A DNA stretch of 6,295 nucleotides from Sulfolobaceae archaeon (GCA_028277025.1 JAPYVG010000089.1:1-6295), one strand, 5' to 3'; counted from the first letter of the stretch, positions 1 through 5,766 are shown. The notes: generated by a model not told the origin, from the sequence alone. Program-made: numbers and translations.

Positions 1-120
1 TGATGGGTGTAGGCTGGGGTTATCCCACTAAAGGGTCAGAGGGATAACGGAAGTGACTCTGTTGAAGTCCAAGGACTGAGGATTGGATACAATTTCATGA
101 AAATTCAATGAAGTCCAAAC
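1..120 (+). mobile_element. Possible 3' tail of an IS200/IS605-type element (remnant)
   Basis: No intact gene is present. A short frame reads GITEVTLLKSKD and stops at 77-79. It is followed by a small palindrome, TTCATGAA, at 94-101 and a stretch ending in a CCCTCAAG motif. From memory, short TnpB C-terminal tails followed by conserved untranslated sequence, where the guide (omega) RNA maps in functional elements, look like this in Sulfolobales. The stretch abuts the point where the neighbouring ATPase gene loses its reading frame, which would fit an old insertion scar. The resemblance is recalled, not computed, and the stretch could be unrelated noncoding DNA. Confidence 0.28.
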
Positions 121-503
121 CCTCAAGAATCTTGCTTATGTTATTTCTTATCTCCTCTATAAGGTAATTTCACCTTTAATGGATATTCTGACTAGGTTAA
201 ATTTTGACAGCAAATCCCTAATTCTTTTTACTCAGTTTTAAAAGCCCAGAGTAGAGTTCTTCGTAAAGCTTTTCAGCAGGAACTTTTTTAGATATGTCGT
301 AGATTTTCCTTACGTCTATGAAAATGTAATTCATGTTTAAGAAGTTGAGAGTTGAGAGTACTAAACTGGATTTTCCGGTCCTCTTTAAGCCTAGAACTAC
401 CATCATTCTCTTGTTTAAACTCCTTTTAACTTATCTATTTCAGCTTCGTGATCGAATAAGTGTCTTTAATGGAATCTTTAGGTTCTGTTGAAAATAGCGA
501 GTA
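95..503 (-). pseudogene. Archaeal AAA ATPase (PF01637-like), frameshifted N-terminal remnant
   Basis: The longest open piece (218-406, 62 codons) begins MMVVLGLKRTGKSS, a beta strand plus Walker A loop of the archaeal ATPase family. Joining frames recovers more. Upstream, a frame reads EPKDSIKD, then LFDHEAEIDKLK, the usual leader of this family (PK-x-S/R-x-x-DLFDREEEI). Downstream come IRDLLSKFNLVRISIKG and IEEIRNNISKILEG. The joins need small indels near 461-464 (two extra bases), at the TTTT run 424-427 (one base lost), near 220 and near 165. Intact members run to roughly 350-400 residues with Walker B, sensor and C-terminal winged-helix parts; nothing after the region before Walker B is visible, so the gene is truncated as well as shifted. 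It cannot make a working ATPase. The family call rests on the Walker A and leader motifs and is fairly secure. Confidence 0.72.
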
Positions 504-564
504 TCACCCCTGAAACTTAGTATCACCGTTTGTCCCTACACTTTCATTTCACTCAATTTTATGA

Positions 565-683
565 TAATTCATGATAGAGTGTAGAGACTTAGCCCTCAAC
601 CACAGGTGGGTTATGGGACTCCAACGGCACGGGGCTCACATCTTTACTCCTACTCTTTTGCCCGCATCGGCGTGAGAGACCAT
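565..683 (-). mobile_element. Possible second IS605-like tail (remnant)
   Basis: On the minus strand a short frame reads DVSPVPLESHNPPVVEG and stops at 589-591, followed by untranslated sequence containing a CATGAATTATCATAA-like stretch. The base composition is clearly more GC-rich (about 600-680) than its surroundings, unlike intergenic DNA here. The layout (short peptide tail, stop, small palindrome) parallels the tail suspected at 1-120 on the other strand. No transposase core or catalytic motif can be found in the flanking 150 bases, so this would be only a scar. Low confidence; it may equally be the end of an unrelated lost gene. Confidence 0.22.
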
Positions 684-832
684 TATTTATCAACAAAAAT
701 TCTTTATAAATAGTCAAAAAATTTCTATCAACGCGGAAAAGGATTCAGCCCCACTTACCAGAGCTTCTGGAAAAATGATTTAAGACTACTAGGCATGCTA
801 GGTGCTGGAAAAAGGTTGTGCGATTCTAGTAG

Positions 833-1277
833 TTATCGAAAACCCATGTTGTGTAACTTTGCTATTAATTCGTCACCTTTTCTTGTTTCGTTAAACCTAA
901 GTACTTCCACACCGTTAATTAGGAATACTACGTCTTCTACCACGTATTGTCCTTCATCGCTTGAGTAATATCTCCGGTTCACTATAGTGACAAATAATCA
1001 TGGCGTTGATAAATAAACTTGCTTCCAGACTTTGCCGTTCTTTACATGCAGTGCTCTTATGTTAGTTACTACGTACTTGTCGCCCCTTTTCGTTAGGATG
1101 TAAGTTGTTACGCCAATTATTATTATTAAACTTAGTACTCCTAAAGGTACTGGAAAAATCACTTTGGGGAAAAAATATCCAACCTACTGTGATGCCTAAT
1201 ATTATTAACCCATTCCTTCTATAGTTGGAAAGGGGGTAGTCCTTCCAAATTACGTATTCTCCTTGTTGTAGCTCCAT
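833..1277 (-). pseudogene. Membrane protein with PH-like (bPH/DUF304-type) domain, disrupted
   Basis: The reading starts at ATG 1275-1277 (MELQQGEYVIWKDYPL) and after repair runs to a TAA at 833-835, about 147 residues. Two hydrophobic helices follow a polar N terminus: GLIILGITVGWIFFP and VPLGVLSLIIIIGVTTYIL. Then comes a beta-rich domain beginning YVVTNIRALHVKNGKVWKQ, the Y-x-x-T-x-x-R plus glycine pattern of bacterial/archaeal PH domains, and ending in ELIAKLHNMGFR. Two lesions break it: an extra base at the T6C4 run (GGGG at 1166-1169 on the plus strand) and a TGA at 998-1000. Length, membrane layout and domain order fit small bPH proteins of unknown function. A TATA-like ATTTTAAA at 1302-1309 sits 25-32 bases before the start, so the promoter still looks intact. 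Two sequencing errors could mimic this, but a stop and a shift together favour true decay. Confidence 0.78.
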
Positions 1278-1301
1278 GATTTAAAATAATGTTAAGGAAA
1301 T

Positions 1302-1309
1302 ATTTTAAA
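1302..1309 (-). promoter_or_regulatory. TATA-like box for the PH-domain pseudogene
   Basis: The minus-strand sequence TTTAAAAT lies 25-32 bases before the ATG at 1277, the spacing expected for a leaderless archaeal transcript. No Shine-Dalgarno motif is visible between it and the start. Confidence 0.45.
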
Positions 1310-1690
1310 CCTTATTTTCCTTTATTCTGAAGGGTTTTTTTTCTATATCACATGCACTTTCTTTTCTTAAGAAATGGAAGAGAAATAAGGGAATCTTTAA
1401 TCGTGTGACTTGAAAAACGGGCAGTTAATTTCTGCTTTTACGGAGAACGTAGTTTACAAAGAGAGTTTAATATACTTAACGCGATTAAATAGCTAATTTT
1501 AACTTAATCTCAAATGTGAAAGAAGAAAACCAAAGGCCTCTTATTCTGAACATCAAATAACTTGTTAAGGAATAAAATATAATTTTGACCGAACTTGTGG
1601 AACCTTTCTATATCGCTTTTCTAAGATTACAAGAGATTGAAAAAGTTGAGTAATTAAAGTTCAAATGTAAGAGAAAGTAAAATATTATAT
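1310..1690. other. Intergenic stretch without a convincing gene
   Basis: AT-rich DNA with many stops in all frames. The only coding-like trace is a short plus-strand frame at 1585-1653 (TTG start possible, TELVEPFYIAFLRLQEIEKVE, then TAA), too short to assign and without family resemblance. A T-rich run with G (near 1330-1341) could end transcription from either side. I see no tRNA, C/D box RNA or repeat array. The promoter of the gene starting at 1691 must lie at the right end; the best candidate is TAATTAAA at 1651-1658, slightly further upstream than usual for a leaderless start. Confidence 0.5.
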
Positions 1691-2215
1691 ATGCCAAGTA
1701 AAGATGAAATAGTTAAAGCAATACTTAAAGTTACGGGAGGAGATGAAAACCAGGAGTTCACAAAGACAGCTATTGCCCATGAGCTAGGAAGGACTAAAAG
1801 TACATCTAGTATAGATAAAATTATTAAAGAATTAGAGAGTGAAAGCTTCATAAAATTTAAGGGAAAAAGAGGCACTGGAATTTATTACGTTTTAGCTGAA
1901 AAGCAAGTGGTAGAAGAAAAGAATGCAGAAGAGCTGCATGATATGAAAAACCTGAAGGATGCGTTGAGGGAAGTTTTAGAGGAATACTTCGGCAAACCTA
2001 AAAGCTTTGCTGATCTCGATAGTACATATGATTTCATGAAGGACTCACCGAGATACGTGAGAATAGATAATCTAAGAAGGCAGTTGGGAATGAGCCCTGA
2101 ACAATTTATAGCTAAGTTCGGGGATTATATTTTACAACATTATGAGCTTATACCCGGCGGTGAAGAGGGATTCATAAAAGGAGGAGTGACGTATGAAATA
2201 ATGAGGAAGAGGTAA
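1691..2215 (+). CDS. Protein with two winged-helix-like domains, function unknown
   Basis: This is an intact 174-residue gene. Residues 1-70 look like a winged helix-turn-helix: a basic helix (IVKAILKV), a recognition region (TKTAIAHELGRTKSTSSIDKIIKELE), then a wing ending GKRGTGIYYVLAE. Residues 75-101 form a charged, probably coiled linker helix (KNAEELHDMKNLKDALREVLEEYF). Residues 120-174 look like a second winged-helix unit: YVRIDNLRRQLGMSPEQF, a helix, a glycine-rich turn (PGGEEGFIKGG) and a final strand (VTYEIMRKR). There is no signal peptide or membrane segment, so it should act in the cytoplasm, most likely binding DNA as a regulator or as an adaptor for a partner. The ATG at 1691 is the first in frame, with no Shine-Dalgarno motif, consistent with a leaderless message. 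The downstream stretch is decayed, so a former operon partner may be lost. The exact family is not recognised. Confidence 0.88.
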   Translation: MPSKDEIVKAILKVTGGDENQEFTKTAIAHELGRTKSTSSIDKIIKELESESFIKFKGKRGTGIYYVLAEKQVVEEKNAEELHDMKNLKDALREVLEEYFGKPKSFADLDSTYDFMKDSPRYVRIDNLRRQLGMSPEQFIAKFGDYILQHYELIPGGEEGFIKGGVTYEIMRKR

Positions 2216-2521
2216 ATATGCGAGTTCCAAGAATACACTGTAAGTAGGCACGGTGAGAGTTCTAAGGTTGAGGGCAAGCTTTGGAGGAACACCTCAAGGG
2301 AAATTGAAGATTCGATTTTGAAGAGAAATAGTTTACATTTTCTTCTTTCTATTAAAAAAATCTAATTTATAAAGACGGCGATAAAATAGTCCTTTTAAAG
2401 ATAAGGAAGGAATGTGGACATATCGAAAATAATTGATTAGGCTAGAAGCTCTCTTATGTATAACTAGGATTCTTGAAAGATAGAGCACAGTTAATGCTTA
2501 GTTTCGTGTAATATTTGTTTC
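2216..2521. other. Decayed stretch downstream of the winged-helix gene
   Basis: No intact gene is present. Coding traces appear on the plus strand. From a GTG at 2253 a frame reads VRVLRLRASFGGTPQGKLKI and hits TGA at 2319-2321. In a shifted frame, NLIYKDGDKIVLLKIRKECG ends at TGA 2434-2436. The opening phrase resembles the first beta strands of SbcC/SMC-like ATPases (L-R-x-x-x-F-G-x-L), but the Walker A that should follow is absent, so this is only a suggestion. A pyrimidine-rich run at 2336-2351 could serve as a terminator for the winged-helix gene. From about 2440 on, the DNA is simply AT-rich. Confidence 0.35.
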
Positions 2522-2534
2522 ATTACGTCGTAAT
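2522..2534. promoter_or_regulatory. 13-base perfect palindrome upstream of the nuclease gene
   Basis: ATTACGTCGTAAT is a perfect odd-length palindrome centred on 2528, about 60-72 bases before the GTG start of the nuclease gene and about 30 bases upstream of the TATA-like AAAATTATTTTA at 2559-2570. The position fits a regulator site, but no regulator can be named. One such 13-mer arising by chance in several kilobases of AT-rich DNA is not impossible. Confidence 0.4.
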
Positions 2535-2558
2535 ATAATAGGACTTTATGACTACTAG

Positions 2559-2570
2559 AAAATTATTTTA
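2559..2570 (+). promoter_or_regulatory. TATA-like box for the nuclease gene
   Basis: AAAATTATTTTA lies 24-35 bases before the GTG at 2594. It fits a leaderless or near-leaderless archaeal promoter and indirectly supports the GTG as the start. Confidence 0.45.
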
Positions 2571-2593
2571 ATTGCTAATTTGCAAAATCATGT

Positions 2594-3202
2594 GTGAGCT
2601 GTAATTTTATTTATTTACCGTGCTTTAGTGCTGGAAAAACTCAAGTTTGTGAATGTAACGATGATAAGACATCTGAACTTCGTGTTATTTTATCCTACAT
2701 GCAGGCAGTAAGAAAAAGGAAATTTAATCCTAGAGAAGATTGTATATATTCCGATAAAGTATATGATGAATATTCTAAAATCATGACCTCAATTAATGCA
2801 AAGAGTACACAATTCTGCTTTGAACAAATAATATGCAATGAGGATTATATACGCAAATTATATACTAACGGAGGTATTATATTAAAGCACCCAGACATTA
2901 TTTTAATTAAAAGTAAATCCTTCACCTTCATAGTAGAACTAAAGTCTTTTGGAAAGCAAAATCAAAGCCTCGTAGATCAGTTAGATGGCTCCGTATCTCA
3001 TTTACCTTCAAACTTAAGGTCGCCATGCACAGCAGTTATATATATGCCAAAAGGGGGAGGGACGTTGCCGTTAGGTTATGTTATTGATAACAATACTTAC
3101 AAACTTCAAAAGATACTAGGAAAAAATAAGAGGTTAAATGTGATGTTACAAAAGAATGTTTTTATTTACGTATACCAAAAGGGCATCTATGAATACTTAT
3201 GA
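2594..3202 (+). CDS. Putative PD-(D/E)XK nuclease with cysteine-rich N terminus
   Basis: This is a 202-residue protein. Residues 99-117 hold HPDIILIKSKSFTFIVELK: an acidic residue (D101) at the start of a strand, then E115-x-K117 on the next strand. This is the PD-(D/E)XK signature of restriction, resolvase and repair nucleases. Q129 in the following helix (SLVDQLDGS) fits the usual extra polar residue, and E77 could be the acidic residue of the first helix. The N terminus carries four cysteines (C3, C10, C19, C21), with more at 50, 75, 81 and 145. They could bind zinc or an iron-sulfur cluster, as some nucleases of this fold do, but the spacing matches no family I can name. The start is GTG: an in-frame stop lies six codons upstream, the overlapping ATG at 2590 stops after four codons, and the next in-frame ATG (residue 36) would drop the first cysteines. 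There is no membrane segment. It is convergent with the next gene (17-base gap), so they are not one operon. Biological role is unknown. Confidence 0.75.
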   Translation: MSCNFIYLPCFSAGKTQVCECNDDKTSELRVILSYMQAVRKRKFNPREDCIYSDKVYDEYSKIMTSINAKSTQFCFEQIICNEDYIRKLYTNGGIILKHPDIILIKSKSFTFIVELKSFGKQNQSLVDQLDGSVSHLPSNLRSPCTAVIYMPKGGGTLPLGYVIDNNTYKLQKILGKNKRLNVMLQKNVFIYVYQKGIYEYL

Positions 3203-3219
3203 GAAAGAACTAGAGACTT

Positions 3220-4116
3220 TCACAATTTAACATTTCTTAATCCTCTATTTAATTTATCTTCAAACTCCCTCTCCGTAGGAAATTCGCTTAAAGTTGGAAT
3301 TATGACCGTGTCAAGGAAATTAAGATATCCGTCATATAGAGGTTTGTCTCCATATATTGTTAAACTACCTCGGATAACATTGTAACCTTTCCTTTCAAAG
3401 GATTTATGTGTTGCTTCAATAAACTTATCCTTATTATATATTTTACTGAACACAGTGCCAAAGTTAAGGAAAGAGTTCAGCCTTTCTACAGCCTTTTTCT
3501 CTACGTCAGTGTTTCTCGGCGAAACCTTCCTCAAGAACTTTATCATAACAGAAAGAAACGACCTAATATCGTTAGTTGAAAACGCTATAATTTTATCCAA
3601 GTCGTAGACGCGTGAATCGAGAGGGCCTATTGAAAAGTATTTAACTCCTTCAAGAGATAACACGTGCTTAAGGTTTAATTTAACCCTCTTAAATAATTCA
3701 TCAAAGCCGTCAAAGTTGTTATTATAAGCATAAATCTCTATGTCACCGTAATCTCCCCTATCTTTTCCGCTACCTCTAATAGTTAGAATAAAAACAGCTT
3801 TTACGCCGTGTACGCTTCCTATGAATTCAACTCTCAAATATGACTCTCTCCAAGTTAATTTTGAAATATCAACACTTCTTTCATAATCCACTAATTTAAA
3901 GTCTTTACTCAATGAAATGATAATAACTTCTGGATTTATAACACTAACAAAAGGAGAAAAATAAGACCTGGGAAGAGCAGTAATCTTAGCATAAAGAATT
4001 TTCTCAACGTTTATTGATAGACTGTTAAGGATCTTCTGGGATAGTTCCAGAAGCCCTTGATATCTAGTAATCAAGTCCGCAAAAGGGTAATATTTTTGTT
4101 GGAGTATTACTTTCAT
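3220..4116 (-). CDS. Uncharacterised 298-residue protein
   Basis: This is an intact gene of no recognised family. The first 40 residues are helical (LLELSQKILNSLSINVEKIL). Residues 40-130 alternate strands and basic turns (EVIIISLS, YLRVEFIGSVHGVKAVFILTIRG, GDYGDIEIYAY), suggesting a beta-rich core. Residues 137-155 are a basic helix (FDELFKRVKLNLKHVL), and residues 183-240 are mostly helical with conserved-looking basic patches. The last part (SFERKGYNVIRGSLTIYGD, residues 239-257, then YDGYL) resembles the opening helix-strand of a restriction-endonuclease-like fold, but the second acidic/lysine motif is not visible, so I do not call it a nuclease. There is no signal peptide or transmembrane helix. 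The start ATG has a well-placed TATA box and no Shine-Dalgarno motif. Its 3' end faces the nuclease gene; a GAAAG/CTTTC hairpin (3203-3221) lies across the junction. Base use is like its neighbours. Confidence 0.82.
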   Translation of the reverse strand: MKVILQQKYYPFADLITRYQGLLELSQKILNSLSINVEKILYAKITALPRSYFSPFVSVINPEVIIISLSKDFKLVDYERSVDISKLTWRESYLRVEFIGSVHGVKAVFILTIRGSGKDRGDYGDIEIYAYNNNFDGFDELFKRVKLNLKHVLSLEGVKYFSIGPLDSRVYDLDKIIAFSTNDIRSFLSVMIKFLRKVSPRNTDVEKKAVERLNSFLNFGTVFSKIYNKDKFIEATHKSFERKGYNVIRGSLTIYGDKPLYDGYLNFLDTVIIPTLSEFPTEREFEDKLNRGLRNVKL

Positions 4117-4141
4117 TATATGTATTAAAGAGTAGAAAAGC

Positions 4142-4154
4142 TAAAAATATTTTA
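4142..4154 (-). promoter_or_regulatory. TATA-like promoter of the 298-residue gene
   Basis: On the minus strand, TAAAATATTTTTA lies 26-38 bases before the ATG at 4116, preceded by an ACCAA stretch that could act as the TFB-recognition element. The spacing fits leaderless transcription. It sits just beyond the 3' end of the broken helix-turn-helix gene. Confidence 0.5.
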
Positions 4155-4173
4155 TTGGTGGGGAAAAATTACT

Positions 4174-4401
4174 CTAAGATATTTTAGGATAATTAGTATG
4201 TCTATGCTTATAATGCATTTTTATCTCCCTGAGGACTTCCTTACTCTTTAAATACGCCAATCTTGTATACAGTGAAAGAGCTTAAATCATTTCCAATTTT
4301 AAATTCTTAATACGTTTGCTTACAGTACGATGGTTCGACTTCCTTCCTGCTGGGTTTTTTTGCTCCCAATCTCTGTAAAAGTTCTGAAACTTACCGTAAA
4401 C
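4174..4401 (-). pseudogene. Broken helix-turn-helix gene downstream of vapC
   Basis: Directly after, and in frame with, the vapC stop codon, a frame begins VYGKFQNFYRDWEQKNPAGR. It continues as SNHRTVSKRIKNLKLEMI, is interrupted by TAA at 4282-4284, and resumes in the same frame as ALSLYTRLAYLKSKEVLREI to a stop at 4174-4176. The SNHRTVSKRIKNL segment is a typical recognition helix of winged-helix DNA-binding domains (compare H-R-T-V-S-x-R-I-x-x-L-E in AsnC-like or ORC/ATPase C-terminal domains). No start codon is visible at the 5' end, so the gene is probably also truncated at its front, with vapBC placed against the broken end. It could be the C terminus of a larger regulator or of an archaeal ATPase. 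The single frame without shifts makes the coding origin fairly sure, the family less so. Confidence 0.55.
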
Positions 4402-4788
4402 TCACAATCTAATAAATTCCTTTTGCGGAACGGCGTTGGCTTTCTTTATTAACTTCTTATCCTCTGAGACTATGGCAAGATTATTAGCTTCGGCGGAGTA
4501 AACATAAGACGCATCGTAAAAAGTCAGTCCCTTATCTACGGCAACTTTCATAACCTCGTTAGCAGGAGGGTCGCTTAAAACTTTGAGCTTATGTAAGAAC
4601 TTTTGAAATAATAAAGAGAGAGTGAAAGGATCTTTAACCCTCTTGTGAATATAAAATTCCTTCCATATGGTATTACCTACCTCATAAAAGGTGAGGGAAA
4701 GAATGTAAATTTTACTTACGTCTACTTTATCGACGTAATTTAGAAGGGGGTATAAAGCTGAAGAATCTAAAAGAAACTCACCTTTCAT
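4402..4788 (-). CDS. vapC: VapC toxin, PIN-domain ribonuclease
   Basis: This 128-residue protein is a normal length for VapC, the magnesium-dependent RNase toxin of type II toxin-antitoxin systems, which cleaves RNA (tRNA or rRNA in studied cases) when its antitoxin is degraded. The PIN acidic residues are all present: D8 in FLLDSSAL, E36 in LTFYEVGN, D92 in LTFYDASYVYSAE and D110 in AIVSEDKKLIKKA. It should therefore be catalytically competent. There is no signal peptide; it is cytoplasmic. The ATG at 4786-4788 lies inside the end of vapB (11-base overlap), the classic arrangement for translational coupling and balanced antitoxin supply. The gene is followed immediately by the remnant of an unrelated helix-turn-helix gene. 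The family call is secure; the RNA target is not known. Confidence 0.93.
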   Translation of the reverse strand: MKGEFLLDSSALYPLLNYVDKVDVSKIYILSLTFYEVGNTIWKEFYIHKRVKDPFTLSLLFQKFLHKLKVLSDPPANEVMKVAVDKGLTFYDASYVYSAEANNLAIVSEDKKLIKKANAVPQKEFIRL

Positions 4789-5002
4789 TCCTCTCCTTCC
4801 TTATTGCTTCAACCCACTCTTCCTCACTAACGTCTTTTATCAACTCTTTGATCTTCCTAGCAATATCATTAATCTCCTCCTTTTCCTTCTCCTTAATTGC
4901 CTCCTCAAGAGCCTTCTCAGCAACATCCCTAATGTTTATTCCCAGTTGCTCAGCCTTCTCCTTAAGTTCCTTCCTAACTCTTACGCTCAATACGACTGAC
5001 AT
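4778..5002 (-). CDS. vapB: VapB antitoxin, ribbon-helix-helix type
   Basis: The protein has 74 residues. Residues 1-35 (VVLSVRVRKELKEKAEQLGI, then RDVAEKALEEAI) match a CopG/MetJ-like ribbon-helix-helix: one strand with alternating residues for DNA contact, followed by two helices; it should bind DNA as a dimer. Residues 38-74 are highly charged (EKEKEEINDIARKIKEL and EEEWVEAIRKERNER) and would wrap the toxin, with the acidic/tryptophan segment near residues 59-67 a plausible toxin-groove ligand. It lies upstream of, and overlaps, the toxin gene. The ATG at 5000-5002 is preceded by a TATA-like element and an inverted repeat that is a likely autoregulatory operator. There is no oddity in length or composition. 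Confidence 0.9.
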   Translation of the reverse strand: MSVVLSVRVRKELKEKAEQLGINIRDVAEKALEEAIKEKEKEEINDIARKIKELIKDVSEEEWVEAIRKERNER

Positions 5003-5009
5003 AATTTAG

Positions 5010-5034
5010 TATACGTCAATTGCGTATATAATAT
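5010..5034 (-). promoter_or_regulatory. vapBC promoter and likely autoregulatory operator
   Basis: TATACG (5010-5015) and CGTATA (5023-5028) form a perfect inverted repeat with a 7-base spacer, starting 8 bases before the vapB ATG. Its far arm runs into the TATA-like ATTATATA (minus strand, about 5025-5032), 23-30 bases before the start. A ribbon-helix-helix dimer on this site would block TFB/RNA polymerase, the usual VapB autoregulation. The site is seen; its use by VapB is inferred. Confidence 0.6.
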
Positions 5035-5417
5035 TTTCGTAGACGAAGTTATGCGTTACTCCAGTTGATTATGTTTTATTTCACTCACTGGTCCGAGCTC
5101 GCTTAAGGTATTGATGGTGTTAGGAAATAATAAATCTCTCTACGCGTCATGCCTATGAATATCTTTGGCAATGCTAAAAACTTGAGCGAAAGATCTGGCA
5201 TTGAACGGTTATACTTGTTTTATTTTCCTCATTTACTGTTATTTAATTGTTATGTATTAAATTCTAGTTATGGCGAACTTCTGCTTACGCTATAGATACT
5301 TTAAACTAGGAATTGTGGGTTGAATAAAAATCAAATGCGTGTTTACGCTCTGATGTCCCTTAAAGCCTTATGACGTCTTTCTAAAAGAAGTACAAGGTGT
5401 TGCTAACTAAAAGATAA
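5035..5417. other. Intergenic stretch with decayed minus-strand frame
   Basis: No intact gene is seen. On the minus strand a 32-codon frame starts at 5201 (MPDLSLKFLALPKIFIGMTR) and stops at 5103-5105. In a shifted frame LSELGPVSEIKHNQLE follows to TAA 5056-5058. Together they could be the end of a lost gene, unrecognised. On the plus strand a TATA-like CTTTAAAC (about 5299-5306) precedes an ATG at 5336 that opens only 12 codons (MRVYALMSLKAL); this could be the start of the broken gene described next. The rest is AT-rich without RNA-gene or repeat features. Confidence 0.35.
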
Positions 5418-5766
5418 AATTTCGGAAATGCAAGTTATTTTATGCAGAGGCTTGGCGAAGCAGTCGTATTAAACCCTTTACAAACTCCATATCAAATGTT
5501 CTCCTCCGGAATTTTAATACCTCTTTATACTGAAGCTCCTAAACTACGGAATTTATAAAATAAGCAGGCGTAAAATTTTAGCAAGCATAGAAGTCGATTA
5601 CGGACAGTTTATTTACGTAGTAAACAACACGATAGCTTATAACCAAGTCGGAGTTTATCTTGGTCTGGGTATTTATAACATGAGTTTATGTTACAATAAT
5701 ATTTCACACTCTAAGTATTTTGGTCTAATAATACGCTATTATCCACAGCCCTTCCTATATAAATGA
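5418..5766 (+). pseudogene. Possible frameshifted remnant of a tyrosine/asparagine-rich (secreted?) protein
   Basis: Two consecutive plus-strand frames look coding. The first (5418-5558) includes SYFMQRLGEAVVLNPLQTPY and SSGILIPLYTEAPKLR. The second (5518-5766) reads GIYKISRRKILASIEVDYGQ, then FIYVVNNTIAYNQVGVYLGL, and ends RYYPQPFLYK before TGA. One shift between 5518 and 5556 would join them. The richness in Y, N, V, T and G, with N-x-T/S sites (NNT, NMS, NIS), is typical of extracytoplasmic proteins of Sulfolobales, which are glycosylated at such sites. A start with a signal peptide is not evident; the short ATG frame at 5336 could be its decayed beginning. No family is recognised. Its 3' end overlaps that of the facing remnant by about 12 bases, which argues that at least one of them is spurious. 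Confidence 0.38.

Noticed and set aside
418..432. Programmed -1 frameshift at GTTAAAAGG in the ATPase gene
   Set aside because: It does not match the X-XXY-YYZ slippery pattern, and the gene has several further indels and is truncated, so ordinary decay explains it.
741..969. Plus-strand frame containing MLGAGKRLC, reminiscent of a Walker A loop
   Set aside because: It lacks the GK[ST] of a real P-loop and mostly lies antisense to the PH-domain pseudogene.
1062..1166. Frame continuing as QSDFSSTFRSTKFNNNN at the end of the 71-codon minus-strand ORF
   Set aside because: This is the wrong frame after the shift at 1166-1175; the alternative frame gives a good membrane helix and the PH-like domain.
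1654..1875. Minus-strand 73-codon open frame
   Set aside because: It lies antisense over the start of the winged-helix gene; the peptide is a hydrophobic shadow with no family features.
3203..3221. GAAAG/CTTTC hairpin as a bidirectional terminator
   Set aside because: The stem is only 5 bases with a 9-base loop and no T-run on either side; too weak to list as a terminator.
5056..5201. Two short minus-strand frames as a gene
   Set aside because: Too short, needs a frameshift and resembles no family; mentioned only within the intergenic entry.
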